Part shown: positions 1-10,444 of the stretch, piece after piece
Layout of the letters: each line of letters starts with the position of its first letter
Position numbering within the stretch: position 1 is the first letter of the stretch
Source: Rhodanobacter ginsengisoli
GTDB taxonomy: Bacteria > Pseudomonadota > Gammaproteobacteria > Xanthomonadales > Rhodanobacteraceae
Assembly: GCF_042657065.1 (NCBI RefSeq)
Contig: NZ_JBHSNF010000003.1
Coordinates: 434,001-498,000, forward strand
Direction: 5' to 3'
Length of the DNA stretch: 64,000 bases
Position numbers and translations under genes: made by a program
Notes under the pieces: generated by a model
What the model saw: the letters and a program-made list of their open reading frames with translations, nothing else
The model's database searches: none
Told to the model about the DNA's origin: nothing

Positions 1-2
1 CG

Positions 3-416
3 CGTTCGGGCACGCTGACCTATGAAGCGGTGTTCCAGACCACCAACGAAGGCCTGGGCCAGTCCACCTGCATCGGCATCGGCGGCGATCCGATCAATGG
101 CCTGAGCTTCATCGACTGCCTGAAGCTGTTCCAGGACGACCCGCAGACCGAAGGCATCATCATGGTCGGCGAGATCGGTGGCTCGGCCGAGGAAGACGCG
201 GCCGAGTTCATCGCCGAGTACGTCACCAAGCCGGTAGTGTCGTTCATCGCTGGCGCCTCCGCGCCGGCCGGCAAGCGCATGGGTCATGCCGGTGCGATCA
301 TCTCCGGTGGCAAGGGTACGGCGGCGGCGAAGTTCGCTGCGCTGGAGAAGGCGGGCGTCACCACGGTGAAGTCCCCGGCCGATCTGGGCAAGGCGATTGC
401 GAAGCTGATGAAGTAA
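3..416 (+). CDS. sucD: Succinyl-CoA ligase, alpha subunit (C-terminal part)
   Basis: Partial gene, cut by the left edge; the reading frame is open from base 3 to the TAA at 414-416. The visible 137 residues are the C-terminal half of the ADP/GDP-forming succinyl-CoA synthetase alpha subunit, a TCA-cycle enzyme that makes ATP or GTP from succinyl-CoA together with SucC. Typical stretches are GIGGDPINGLSFIDCL, EGIIMVGEIGG with its acidic run, and GKRMGHAGAIISGGKGTA, which contains the histidine phosphorylated during catalysis. The end KLMK is usual for the family. sucC is expected just upstream, outside the window. Confidence 0.95.
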   Translation, partial: RSGTLTYEAVFQTTNEGLGQSTCIGIGGDPINGLSFIDCLKLFQDDPQTEGIIMVGEIGGSAEEDAAEFIAEYVTKPVVSFIAGASAPAGKRMGHAGAIISGGKGTAAAKFAALEKAGVTTVKSPADLGKAIAKLMK

Positions 417-442
417 GTCAGGGCGACTGTGCTCTAAAATGC

Positions 443-476
443 AAAGGCCGCGATTCGTCGCGGCCTTTGTCTTTTT
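443..476 (+). terminator. Rho-independent terminator after sucD
   Basis: An 11-bp perfect stem (443-453 with 458-468) closed by a TTCG tetraloop is followed by GTCTTTTT. It lies 26 bases after the sucD stop and ends 13 bases before the nadE start, so it separates the two genes and may also attenuate nadE. Confidence 0.85.
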
Positions 477-489
477 CTGGAGTGCATGC

Positions 490-2121
490 ATGACGAGGCT
501 GCGTCTGGCGCTGGCCCAGTTCGATTTCCCGGTCGGCGCGGTGGCGGCGAATGCCGCCCGGGCCGCGGACCTGATCGCCCGGGCGCGCAGCGGCGGGGCC
601 GCACTGGTGATGTTCCCGGAGCTGACCCTGAGCGGCTATCCGCCGGAGGATCTGCTGTTGCGTCCCAGCTTCCTGGCGGCCTGCAGCAGCGAACTGGGCG
701 CGCTGGCCGCCGCCACCCACGGCATCGCGGCCCTGGTCGGTCACCCGCACAGCGCGGGCGAGGTATTCAACGCCGCCAGCCTGCTGCGGGATGGCCGGGT
801 GGAATGCACGGCGCACAAGCAGGAACTGCCGAACTACGGCGTGTTCGACGACAAGCGTTATTTTCGTGCCGGCCACGGGTCGGTCACGGCGGTCATCGAA
901 GGGGTGACCGTCGGCCTGCTGATCTGCGAGGACGTATGGGTGCCGGAGCCGGCGGCGCGGGCTGCCGCGGCCGGGGCGGAACTGCTGCTGGTGATCAATG
1001 CCTCGCCGTGGGACGACGCCAAGCAGGCCGAGCGCGAGGCGGTGCTGGTGGCGCGGGCGCGCGAGACCGGCTGCGCGATCATCTATCTCAACATGGTCGG
1101 CGGCCAGGACGAGGTGGTCTACGATGGCGCCACGCTGCTGGTCAACGGCGACGGCTCGATCGCCGCGCGCGCGCCAGCGTTCGTCGACGCCCTGCTGTGG
1201 GCCGGGTTCGACCCCGCCATGCGCACGCTGCACGCGGAGGAGTGGCCGGTCGCCGCCGACACGTCGCTCGAGGCGACGCTGTACGCCGCGCTGGTGCGCG
1301 GCACCCGCGATTACATCGACAAGAACGGTTTCGACGGCGTACTGCTGGGTCTGTCCGGCGGTATCGATTCGGCCCTGACCCTGGCGCTGGCAGTCGATGC
1401 GCTGGGCGCCGAACGGGTGACCGCCGTGATGATGCCGACGCGCTACACCTCGCAGCTGTCACTGGACGGCGCTCGCGCGCAGGCCGAGCAACTGGGCGTG
1501 GATTATCACGTGATCTCGATCGAGGCCACCTGTGGGGCATTCATCGAGGCGCTGACACCCGCGTTTGCCGGCAAGGGCGCCGATACCACCGAGGAGAACC
1601 TGCAGTCGCGCACCCGCGGCGTGATGCTGATGGCATTGTCCAACAAGCACGGCCGGCTGCTGCTGGCGACCGGCAACAAGAGCGAGATGGCGGTCGGCTA
1701 CGCCACGCTGTACGGCGACATGTGCGGCGCCTACGCGCCGTTGAAGGATGTCTACAAGACGGTCGTGTATCGGCTTTCGCGCTGGCGCAACGCCTATGCC
1801 GCGCAGGTCGGTGAAGTCGAGCGGATCCCCGCGGCAGTGATCGAGCGACCGCCATCGGCCGAGTTGCGCGAAAACCAGACCGATCAGGATTCACTGCCGC
1901 CGTACGACGAACTGGACGCGATCCTGGGCCGCTTCATCGAGGCCGAGCAGTCGCAGGCGGAAATCGTCGCGCAGGGTTTCTCCGCCGACACCGTGCGCCG
2001 GGTGGTGCGGCTGGTGTTGCAGAACGAGTTCAAGCGCCGGCAGTCCGCGCCCGGGCCGCGAGTGACGACCCGGGCATTCGGGCGTGAGCGGCGTTATCCG
2101 ATAACGTCCGGATGGCATTGA
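490..2121 (+). CDS. nadE: Glutamine-dependent NAD+ synthase
   Basis: Converts deamido-NAD+ to NAD+ using ATP and ammonia released from glutamine. It is a 543-residue two-domain enzyme. The N-terminal nitrilase-like amidase carries the catalytic Glu44 (FPELTLSGYP), Lys110 (KQELPNYG) and Cys146 (LLICEDVW). The C-terminal ammonia-dependent synthetase has the PP-loop SGGIDSA at about 289-295 and ATGNKSE further on. The ATG at 490 was chosen because the chain then starts directly with TRLRLALAQFDFPVG, the usual amidase start; the longer frame from 439 runs through the terminator hairpin. Fused amidase-synthetase forms do not need a separate glutaminase. Confidence 0.95.
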   Translation: MTRLRLALAQFDFPVGAVAANAARAADLIARARSGGAALVMFPELTLSGYPPEDLLLRPSFLAACSSELGALAAATHGIAALVGHPHSAGEVFNAASLLRDGRVECTAHKQELPNYGVFDDKRYFRAGHGSVTAVIEGVTVGLLICEDVWVPEPAARAAAAGAELLLVINASPWDDAKQAEREAVLVARARETGCAIIYLNMVGGQDEVVYDGATLLVNGDGSIAARAPAFVDALLWAGFDPAMRTLHAEEWPVAADTSLEATLYAALVRGTRDYIDKNGFDGVLLGLSGGIDSALTLALAVDALGAERVTAVMMPTRYTSQLSLDGARAQAEQLGVDYHVISIEATCGAFIEALTPAFAGKGADTTEENLQSRTRGVMLMALSNKHGRLLLATGNKSEMAVGYATLYGDMCGAYAPLKDVYKTVVYRLSRWRNAYAAQVGEVERIPAAVIERPPSAELRENQTDQDSLPPYDELDAILGRFIEAEQSQAEIVAQGFSADTVRRVVRLVLQNEFKRRQSAPGPRVTTRAFGRERRYPITSGWH

Positions 2122-2204
2122 GCGCCGGACGACAGAACGTCTGGCGCTCAAGCGAAGCCGCTCCGCATTCGGCGGCCGGAGGCTGGATCGGGCGCCATGT
2201 CCAC

Positions 2205-2240
2205 AAAAAAGGCCGGCGATCACTCGCCGGCCTTTTTTTT
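2205..2240. terminator. Bidirectional terminator between nadE and bamD
   Basis: Perfect 9-bp stem GGCCGGCGA/TCGCCGGCC (2211-2219, 2224-2232) with a TCAC loop, preceded by six A and followed by eight T. It can terminate nadE on the plus strand and the convergent bamD on the minus strand. Confidence 0.9.
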
Positions 2241-2259
2241 CGCGGGCGATCCGCTGCGC

Positions 2260-3126
2260 TCAGTGATGGGCCGAGAAGGGCACCATCTTGCGCAGCGTGG
2301 ATGGCGCGTGCGGCCACTTGGCATCGGTCAGGTAGGGATGATTGGGGTAGTTCATGGCCAGCACCTGGCGGGTCTGGTCGGCCAGGTCCTTGTGATCCAG
2401 TGCCAGGTAGCTGCGGGTGAGAATGGCCAGTGCATCGCCGGCCTGCGGTGCCTGCTGGTAGTGTTCGATCACATACTGCGAACGGTCGGCGGCGGCGATA
2501 TAGGCCTTGTGGCGCAGGTAGAACTCGGCCACGTTGATTTCATGCTGCGCCAGCAGGTTGCGCAGGTAGATCATGCGCTGGCGCGCGTCCGCGGTGTAGG
2601 CACTGTCCGGGAATCGGCGTGACAGCTCGGAAAAGTCATCGAATGCCTGCAGGTTGTAGCCCTGGTCGCGACGGGCCTGTCCCTTGGAGCCCCCGGTAAA
2701 GCGCTCCAGGAAGCCGTTGGTGCGATCAAAATTGATCAGACCGCGCAGGTAGTAGGCATAATCGACATGTTTGTTGGCCGGATAAGTCTTGATGAAGCGG
2801 TTCACCGTCGACAGCGCCTCATCCGGCTGATTGTCCTTGTACTGCGAGTAGGCCAGATCAAGCTGGGCCTGCTCGTTGTACTCGCCGGACGGGAAGCGGG
2901 CGATCAGGCGCGTGTAGGACCTGGTCGCGGCGGCATAGTCGGCGTTTTCCAGCGAGGTATGTGCCTTGTTGTACAACGCCTCGAGCGGCATCGTGTCGTC
3001 GGTCTGCCGCTTGGAACCGAAGATCGAGCAGGCGCTCATCGTCATGACGAGCGCGAGTACGGCAAGCACCTTGATGGCAGGCAGTGGGAACATCGACAAC
3101 TTGGGCAAGCCGATTGATAGGCGCAT
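2260..3126 (-). CDS. bamD: Outer membrane protein assembly factor BamD
   Basis: Lipoprotein of the BAM complex that inserts beta-barrel proteins into the outer membrane. The 288-residue chain has a lipoprotein signal peptide ending MTMSAC (lipidated Cys33), then tetratricopeptide repeats typical of BamD (LYNKAHTSLENADYAAATRSYTRLIARFPSGEY, PDEALSTVNRFIKTYP broken here by eye into helical pairs). The start at 3126 gives a complete signal peptide; an internal ATG at 3093 is possible and there is no clear Shine-Dalgarno for either. It is transcribed divergently from rluD with a 70-base gap, the common arrangement in gammaproteobacteria. Confidence 0.93.
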   Translation of the reverse strand: MRLSIGLPKLSMFPLPAIKVLAVLALVMTMSACSIFGSKRQTDDTMPLEALYNKAHTSLENADYAAATRSYTRLIARFPSGEYNEQAQLDLAYSQYKDNQPDEALSTVNRFIKTYPANKHVDYAYYLRGLINFDRTNGFLERFTGGSKGQARRDQGYNLQAFDDFSELSRRFPDSAYTADARQRMIYLRNLLAQHEINVAEFYLRHKAYIAAADRSQYVIEHYQQAPQAGDALAILTRSYLALDHKDLADQTRQVLAMNYPNHPYLTDAKWPHAPSTLRKMVPFSAHH

Positions 3127-3196
3127 AGGAATGAATTCAGATGTTTGAACGAAAAGGCATGATAGCCGAAACCGGCCGCCACCCGTGGTGGGCAGC

Positions 3197-4171
3197 ATGA
3201 CCACGATCCGGCACGAGGCGGAGGTACCGCTGACCGCAGCGGGACGCAGGTTCGACCAGGCCTTGGCCGAGATGTTCCCCGATTATTCGCGTTCGCGGCT
3301 CAGCGGCTGGATCAAATCCGGCGCGGTGACCCTGGATGGCGTGCAGGCGCCGTCGCGGCAGCTGTTGCGCGGAGGCGAACATGTGCGGCTGCAGGTCGAG
3401 CTGGAAAACGAGACAAGCAGTGCGCCCGAGGACATCGCGCTGGATATCGTCCATGAAGACGAGCATCTGCTGGTGCTGAACAAGCCGGCCGGGCTGGTGG
3501 TGCATCCGGGCGCGGGCAACCCGGCCGGTACCCTGCTCAACGGGCTGCTGCATCACGATCCCGGGCTGGCCGAACTGCCGCGGGCCGGCATCGTGCACCG
3601 ACTGGACAAGGACACCTCCGGCCTGATGGTGGTGGCCAGGACGTTGCCGGCATGCACGGCGCTGGTCGATCTGCTGTCGCGGCATGAGGTGGAGCGCCAG
3701 TACGAAGCCGTGGTGCTGGGCACGATGGTGGCCGGCGGCACGGTGGACGAGCCGATCGGCCGCAGCATGGGCGACCGGCTGCGTCAGTCGGTGCGCGACG
3801 AGGAAGACGGCAAGCGTGCGGTGACCCATTACCGGCTGCGCGAGCGCTTCCGGGCGCACAGCCTGCTGCAATGTCAGCTGGAAACCGGTCGCACACACCA
3901 GATTCGCGTGCATCTGGCGCATATCGGCCATCCATTGATCGGCGACCCGCTTTACGGCGGCGGACTGAAATTGCCCAAGGGGGCCTCGGCGGAACTGGTC
4001 GGTACGTTGCGTGGCTTCCGCCGACAGGCGTTGCATGCCGAGAAATTGTCATTCGTCCATCCGATCAGCGGCGAGCCGTTGTCGTTCAGTGCCGAGCGGC
4101 CGGACGATCAGCGGGTACTGATCGAGGCGCTGCGTGCGGATCTGCTCGAGCACGGCTCGGACCACTATTGA
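3197..4171 (+). CDS. rluD: 23S rRNA pseudouridine synthase D
   Basis: Makes pseudouridines in helix 69 of 23S rRNA (positions 1911, 1915 and 1917 in E. coli numbering, known for the family). The 324-residue protein has an N-terminal S4 RNA-binding domain (about 13-75) and a PseudoU_synth_2 catalytic domain with HRLDKDTSG, whose Asp137 is the nucleophile. GRTHQIRVHLAHIGHPLIGDPLYG near residues 235-260 is the conserved C-terminal motif. The ATG at 3197 is preferred over an in-frame GTG at 3185, since a GGTGGG precedes it. It is the first gene of an rluD-pgeF-clpB run. Confidence 0.93.
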   Translation: MTTIRHEAEVPLTAAGRRFDQALAEMFPDYSRSRLSGWIKSGAVTLDGVQAPSRQLLRGGEHVRLQVELENETSSAPEDIALDIVHEDEHLLVLNKPAGLVVHPGAGNPAGTLLNGLLHHDPGLAELPRAGIVHRLDKDTSGLMVVARTLPACTALVDLLSRHEVERQYEAVVLGTMVAGGTVDEPIGRSMGDRLRQSVRDEEDGKRAVTHYRLRERFRAHSLLQCQLETGRTHQIRVHLAHIGHPLIGDPLYGGGLKLPKGASAELVGTLRGFRRQALHAEKLSFVHPISGEPLSFSAERPDDQRVLIEALRADLLEHGSDHY

Positions 4172-4240
4172 ACGGCCGGGGCGGGAACGGCAGCGAAGGT
4201 ATGCGATGCTTCGATTTCCCAGCCACACCCCTCGCGCCGC

Positions 4241-4990
4241 ATGACTGAGACCTGGATCTTCCCCGACTGGCCCGCCCCGCCGCAGGTGCATGCGGCGATC
4301 ACGACCCGTCTCGGGCCGGGTATCTCGCAGGCACCGTTCGAGCGGTTCAACCTCGGTCTGCGCAGCGGCGATTCCGCCGACGCGGTGGCCACCAACCGCA
4401 GCGCCTTGCAACAGGCACTGGCCCTGCCGGCCGCACCGCGCTGGCTGCGCCAGGTGCATGGCGTCAACGTGGCCGAACTGGGGCCGTTACCCACCGTGCA
4501 GGAGCCGCAGGCGGATGCCGCGGTATCGCACCTGCCCGGCACGGTGCTGGCGATACTCACCGCCGACTGCCTGCCGGTGCTGTTCTGTGCCGACGACGGC
4601 AGCGCGATCGGTGCGGCCCACGCGGGCTGGCGCGGACTGGCGGGCGGCGTGCTGGAAGCCGCGGCGGAGCAACTGCAACTGCCGCCGGAACGGCTGCTGA
4701 CCTGGCTCGGTCCGTGCATCGGCGCCGCTTCCTACGAGGTGGGCGAGGAGGTCCGTGCGGCATTTGTCGACCATGATCGCGCGGCAGCCAGATGCTTCAC
4801 GACGACCCGGCCGGGACACTGGCACTGCGATCTCGCGGCGCTGGCCAGGCAGCGCCTGACGGCGGCGGGGATCGCCCGAATCCATGGTGGCGGCTTCGAT
4901 ACGCTGACCGACCCGCGCTTCTACTCGTATCGTCGCGAAGGGGCCCGCAGCGGCCGCTTCGCCAGCCTGATCTGGTTGCAGGACCACTGA
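4241..4990 (+). CDS. pgeF: Peptidoglycan editing factor PgeF (laccase-domain protein, YfiH)
   Basis: 249-residue protein of the Cu-oxidase_4/YfiH family, known in E. coli to remove wrongly incorporated amino acids from peptidoglycan precursors and able to oxidise phenols in vitro. Family marks are the AITTRLGPGISQAPFERFNLG start, a metal-site TADCLPVLF, HAGWRGLAGGVLEAA and the C-terminal YSYRREGARSGRFASLIWL. It lies 69 bases after rluD and ahead of clpB, the usual rluD-yfiH-clpB order in proteobacteria, so it is probably co-transcribed with rluD. Confidence 0.9.
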   Translation: MTETWIFPDWPAPPQVHAAITTRLGPGISQAPFERFNLGLRSGDSADAVATNRSALQQALALPAAPRWLRQVHGVNVAELGPLPTVQEPQADAAVSHLPGTVLAILTADCLPVLFCADDGSAIGAAHAGWRGLAGGVLEAAAEQLQLPPERLLTWLGPCIGAASYEVGEEVRAAFVDHDRAAARCFTTTRPGHWHCDLAALARQRLTAAGIARIHGGGFDTLTDPRFYSYRREGARSGRFASLIWLQDH

Positions 4991-5019
4991 GCCCGCGCCG
5001 CCATCGCGGCCGTCTTTGA

Positions 5020-5047
5020 CTTGAATCACGTGCCGCTGTCCGCATTT
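5020..5047 (+). promoter_or_regulatory. Heat-shock (sigma-32 type) promoter for clpB
   Basis: CTTGAAT (5020-5026), a 13-base spacer, then CCGCATTT (5040-5047). This matches the E. coli sigma-32 consensus (CTTGAAA, then CCCCAT-n-T) with one mismatch in each box. It is followed by a 5' leader and the clpB ATG at 5105. An 11-bp dyad (5032-5042 with 5050-5060, one G-T pair) overlaps the -10 box. Confidence 0.75.
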
Positions 5048-5104
5048 GTCGGACAGTGGCCGGGTATCGGCCGATGCCTTTCATCTCTGGACGGAGAGCG
5101 ATTC

Positions 5105-7700
<2,596 letters not shown>

Positions 7701-7702
<2 letters not shown>

Positions 7703-7734
7703 GGGAACCTGCGCCTGAGCGCAGGACTTCCCTC
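7701..7734. terminator. Stem-loop after clpB, no T tract
   Basis: Outer stem GAGGGAA/TTCCCTC (7701-7707, 7728-7734) and inner stem CCTGCGC/GCGCAGG with loop CTGA, joined by a two-base bulge. It starts at the clpB stop codon. There is no poly-T, so it may protect the 3' end or mark rho-dependent termination rather than act alone. Confidence 0.5.
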
Positions 7735-7853
7735 AGGAAAACCGGGCAGTTCGCTCGGCGGAGCGGTCCGTGCCGGCGGATGGCGTCATCGGCAATGGCC
7801 AGGGGTCGGGAGGCCCCGCATTCCCTGGCCGCCGACATCGTCGTCCGCGTGAT

Positions 7854-8591
7854 TCAGCCGTCGAGGTCCAGCACTTGCTTGTCGCTGTTTCGACGGCGCT
7901 GTTCCTTCTGCTCGTAGCGGGCTTCGCAGCCGTCGCGCTTGACCATCGCGCAATCGAGATAGTCGGTGGCCTCGATCAGGGCCGCACGCACCGCCTTGCT
8001 CGCCGGAGTCTTCTGCGAATGCCCGAAATCGCCGCCGATGCCGCCGCCGACGTAGCCGCCGAGATGCACGTTGCTGCCCGAGCTGCGGCCCTCGACCGTG
8101 CGCGAATACACCACTTCGGACGTCTCCGCGTCGATCACGCGCAGGTCGATGGCGACATAGGCCTGCTGCTTGCCGCCGCCCAGGCGGAAGCCGGCGATGT
8201 TGAGGCCGCCACCGGTGTTGGAGACATCCTCGGTATAGGCGGCGACGCTGCCGGTGATCAGGTACTGGGCGCCGGTGACGTTGCCGGTATGCGGGCTGCT
8301 GCCCGGGCGCATGCGGTAGGAGCTGGCAAGATCCTGTTCGGCCAGCACCGCATTGATTTTCTGGCGCTCGATCACCTTGAAGTCGCCGGTCGCGCTCAGC
8401 TCGTTGCTGAGTACATCGGCGAGCTGGTTGCCGACATCGCCATTCCACCAGTTCGCCGAGCTGGTCTGGTTGGTGAAGTCGATCACGGCCACGGTCATGG
8501 TGGGTGCTTCGCGGGCGATCGCCGCACCGGTCACGGTCATGGCCAGGGCAAGTGCGCTAACGAGAATGCTTGTACGGTTGACAGGTTTCAT
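7854..8591 (-). CDS. CsgG/HfaB-family secreted protein
   Basis: 245-residue protein with a Sec signal peptide (cleavage after ...GAAIA, about residue 26) and a CsgG-like fold: VAVIDFTNQT, GNQLADVLSNEL, FKVIERQKINAVLAEQ, ITGSVAAYTED, and a YVAIDLRVIDAETSEVVYSRTVEG strand pair. CsgG proteins form outer-membrane export pores for curli; this one has no lipobox cysteine, no csg neighbours and a glycine-rich GGYVGGGIGGDFG segment, so pore function is not assured. A strong GGAGGGGAG lies ahead of the ATG at 8591. It is convergent with clpB. Confidence is for family, not for function. Confidence 0.8.
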   Translation of the reverse strand: MKPVNRTSILVSALALAMTVTGAAIAREAPTMTVAVIDFTNQTSSANWWNGDVGNQLADVLSNELSATGDFKVIERQKINAVLAEQDLASSYRMRPGSSPHTGNVTGAQYLITGSVAAYTEDVSNTGGGLNIAGFRLGGGKQQAYVAIDLRVIDAETSEVVYSRTVEGRSSGSNVHLGGYVGGGIGGDFGHSQKTPASKAVRAALIEATDYLDCAMVKRDGCEARYEQKEQRRRNSDKQVLDLDG

Positions 8592-8667
8592 GATCTCCCC
8601 TCCGGTTGTTGACGTGACGCTGCCCCTTCAGTCGTCGATCCCGTGCTGGATTCCGCGCATGTACGCC

Positions 8668-8680
8668 GTGTCCCGGACAC
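8668..8680. promoter_or_regulatory. 13-bp palindrome upstream of the CsgG-like gene
   Basis: GTGTCC-C-GGACAC is a perfect palindrome 77 bases upstream of the CsgG-like start. Its position suits a regulator site for that gene; the binding protein is unknown. Confidence 0.35.
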
Positions 8681-8739
8681 ATCTCCCCGATGAGGAAGGG
8701 CGGCGGCTCTCGCGCGAGTCCCCTGGACGGCATCGCGCC

Positions 8740-8759
8740 AACATGCACCGATGCATGTT
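8740..8759. promoter_or_regulatory. 20-bp inverted repeat upstream of the CsgG-like gene
   Basis: Perfect 8-bp arms AACATGCA and TGCATGTT separated by CCGA. The AT-rich arms stand out from the GC-rich surroundings. It lies about 150 bases upstream of the CsgG-like gene and looks like an operator for a dimeric regulator. Confidence 0.4.
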
Positions 8760-9161
8760 ACGCCGGATCGTCGGTGTCAAGTGACGAGTAGGCGGGCGAC
8801 TCCTGGAGTGGGGCATTATCCGCACGCCATGGCGTTTCCGGCTGTCGGCGCCGGCGACACGCGCTGTCAGCGAAACCCGTCAATGCATGGCAGGGATGGG
8901 GACGGGCGGGAGGTGGATTGCCGGACAACGTCCGTCGATGCCGATGCATCGCCCCGGCCGCTGATCCGGCCGAATTCCGCGGGCGCCGCGGGGTAATTGC
9001 CTTGCCGGGGCATCGGTTCATCCATCGCCAGGCCGAAGTCGCTGCACGAAGGTTCTCCGGCGGTGGGCATGCACGTATCGCAACCCACAGGCGGGGCCAT
9101 GTTTCGTCGTGACGGCAGGCGGCGCCGGCGACCTGTCCGCGGTCGAGCGACCGTCGGGACG

Positions 9162-9189
9162 TTGAAATCCGCTCGATCGCGCCGATAAT
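9162..9189 (+). promoter_or_regulatory. Sigma-70 type promoter for fmdB
   Basis: TTGAAA (9162-9167), a 16-base spacer, and GATAAT (9184-9189): five of six consensus bases in each box. The fmdB ATG follows 44 bases later with GGAG in between. Confidence 0.6.
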
Positions 9190-9233
9190 GGCCAGTTGCC
9201 AGCTCAATCTTGACTGGACCGCACGGAGTTTTC

Positions 9234-9575
9234 ATGCCCATTTACGAATTCGAGTGCAGCAGTTGCGGCCATCGCTTCGATCGCCTGCAGAAGTTGTCCG
9301 ACACCGATCCCTCGATCTGCCCGGCCTGCGATGCACCGCATTTGCGGCGCATGGTCAGTGCGCCCTCGTTCCGGCTGGCCGGCAGTGGCTGGTATGAAAC
9401 CGATTTCAAGAAGGAAGGCGACAAGAAGCGCAATCTGGCCGACGGATCCGGCGGCGAATCCAGGCCTACCGACAGCGGTGGCAAGCCGGCGCCTGCCGCA
9501 TCGACGACTCCGGCGACTCCGGCGGCATCGCCGGCTCCTGCGGTCTCGGGCAGCAAGCCTTCCTCTGCCGACTGA
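9234..9575 (+). CDS. FmdB-family zinc ribbon protein
   Basis: 113-residue protein beginning MPIYEFECSSCGHRF, the standard FmdB zinc-ribbon start, with two CxxC knuckles (Cys8/Cys11 and Cys29/Cys32). The rest is low complexity and rich in Ala, Pro, Ser and Gly, a common tail in this family. The ATG at 9234 has GGAG eight bases upstream; the longer frame from 9210 lacks this. Its molecular role is unknown; in related genomes it lies just before aspS, as here with one gene between. It is probably cytoplasmic. Confidence 0.85.
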   Translation: MPIYEFECSSCGHRFDRLQKLSDTDPSICPACDAPHLRRMVSAPSFRLAGSGWYETDFKKEGDKKRNLADGSGGESRPTDSGGKPAPAASTTPATPAASPAPAVSGSKPSSAD

Positions 9576-9701
9576 TCCCGCCGGGTCGTCGCGGATACCT
9601 CACGCCGGGTGCGTATCATCGGTCCCCACGCATGCCCCCGGGGCAGCTGAACCGTTCGGCCGGTCGCCGCGAGCAGGACTATTCGGGCAGAGGTATACGC
9701 G

Positions 9702-10304
9702 ATGCGTATCTTGGACAGGCTGTTGATTTGCGGGGCGATGGCTGCACTGGCCGTCGTGTGGTTTTCTCCGCCCGTGCAGGCACAGGAGCGGGCGGGCGAC
9801 CGGATTCGCTGCGAAAGCATCGATGGGAAATTCAATCGCTGCGATGTGCCCTGGCGCGACGCCGAACTGGTCCGGCAGGAGTCGAAGGGTGCGTGCATCC
9901 GCGGTCAGAGCTGGGGGCTCGATCGGGAGGGTCTGTGGGTCGATCGCGGCTGCCGCGGCCAGTTCGCCGAGGCGTTCAATGAAAGGCGTGGCGGGTGGGA
10001 TGATCGCGATGACCACGATGGCGACCGCCACCGCGACCATGGCGGCCGGGATGACCGCCGCGACGGGGACGGCGGCTGGCAGCCGGGTGCCGACTGGAAC
10101 CGGCAGATTCGCCTGCAGTGCGACAGCCACCAGGGTCGCTATCAGATGTGCCAGGTCGATGTGGGTCGCCGGGGGCGTGTCGAGCTGGTGAAGCGGCTAT
10201 CCGGTGCTCGTTGTACCGAAGGCGAAAGCTGGGGCTGGAACCGCGCCGGCGTATGGGTCGATCACGGCTGTCGTGGCCAATTCGTGGTCGATCGTCGCTG
10301 GTAG
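9702..10304 (+). CDS. Secreted DUF3011 protein with two repeats
   Basis: 200-residue protein with a signal peptide (cleavage after ...PPVQA, about residue 27). Two DUF3011-like repeats follow, about 33-88 and 134-193. Each has the pattern I-R/L-x-C-[ED]-S, C, W/G-R, C-x-x-G-x-SWG, W-V-D-x-GCRGQF, so paired cysteines probably form disulfides in the periplasm. The repeats are joined by a charged linker (about 95-125) made almost wholly of Asp, His, Arg and Gly, which could bind metal. No function is known for the domain. It sits between fmdB and aspS. Confidence 0.75.
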   Translation: MRILDRLLICGAMAALAVVWFSPPVQAQERAGDRIRCESIDGKFNRCDVPWRDAELVRQESKGACIRGQSWGLDREGLWVDRGCRGQFAEAFNERRGGWDDRDDHDGDRHRDHGGRDDRRDGDGGWQPGADWNRQIRLQCDSHQGRYQMCQVDVGRRGRVELVKRLSGARCTEGESWGWNRAGVWVDHGCRGQFVVDRRW

Positions 10305-10385
10305 CCGATGCGCGTGCGGGCGATGGCAGGGGACAAGGTTCCCGTCATCGCCCGCGCGGACATCCGCCCGCGCGTGCCGCGGTGG

Positions 10386-10391
10386 TAAGAT
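10386..10391 (+). promoter_or_regulatory. Candidate -10 box before aspS
   Basis: TAAGAT followed by TCCCGG. The same block recurs before yebC, tRNA-Lys, glyA and ribH. A clear -35 box was not found. The aspS ATG is 54 bases downstream. Confidence 0.4.
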
Positions 10392-10444
10392 TCCCGGTCT
10401 TTTCCACCCGTTTCAGCCGCTCCGCGGCCCGGAGTTTCCAGCGC

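Larger units (their letters stand above)
8592..9233. other. 642-base gene-free region
   Basis: No convincing gene: the open frames here are short, high-GC and lack ribosome binding sites. The region holds the 5' leader of the CsgG-like gene, two perfect inverted repeats (8668-8680 and 8740-8759) and, at its right end, a good promoter for fmdB (9162-9189). Nothing else was recognised. Confidence 0.6.
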
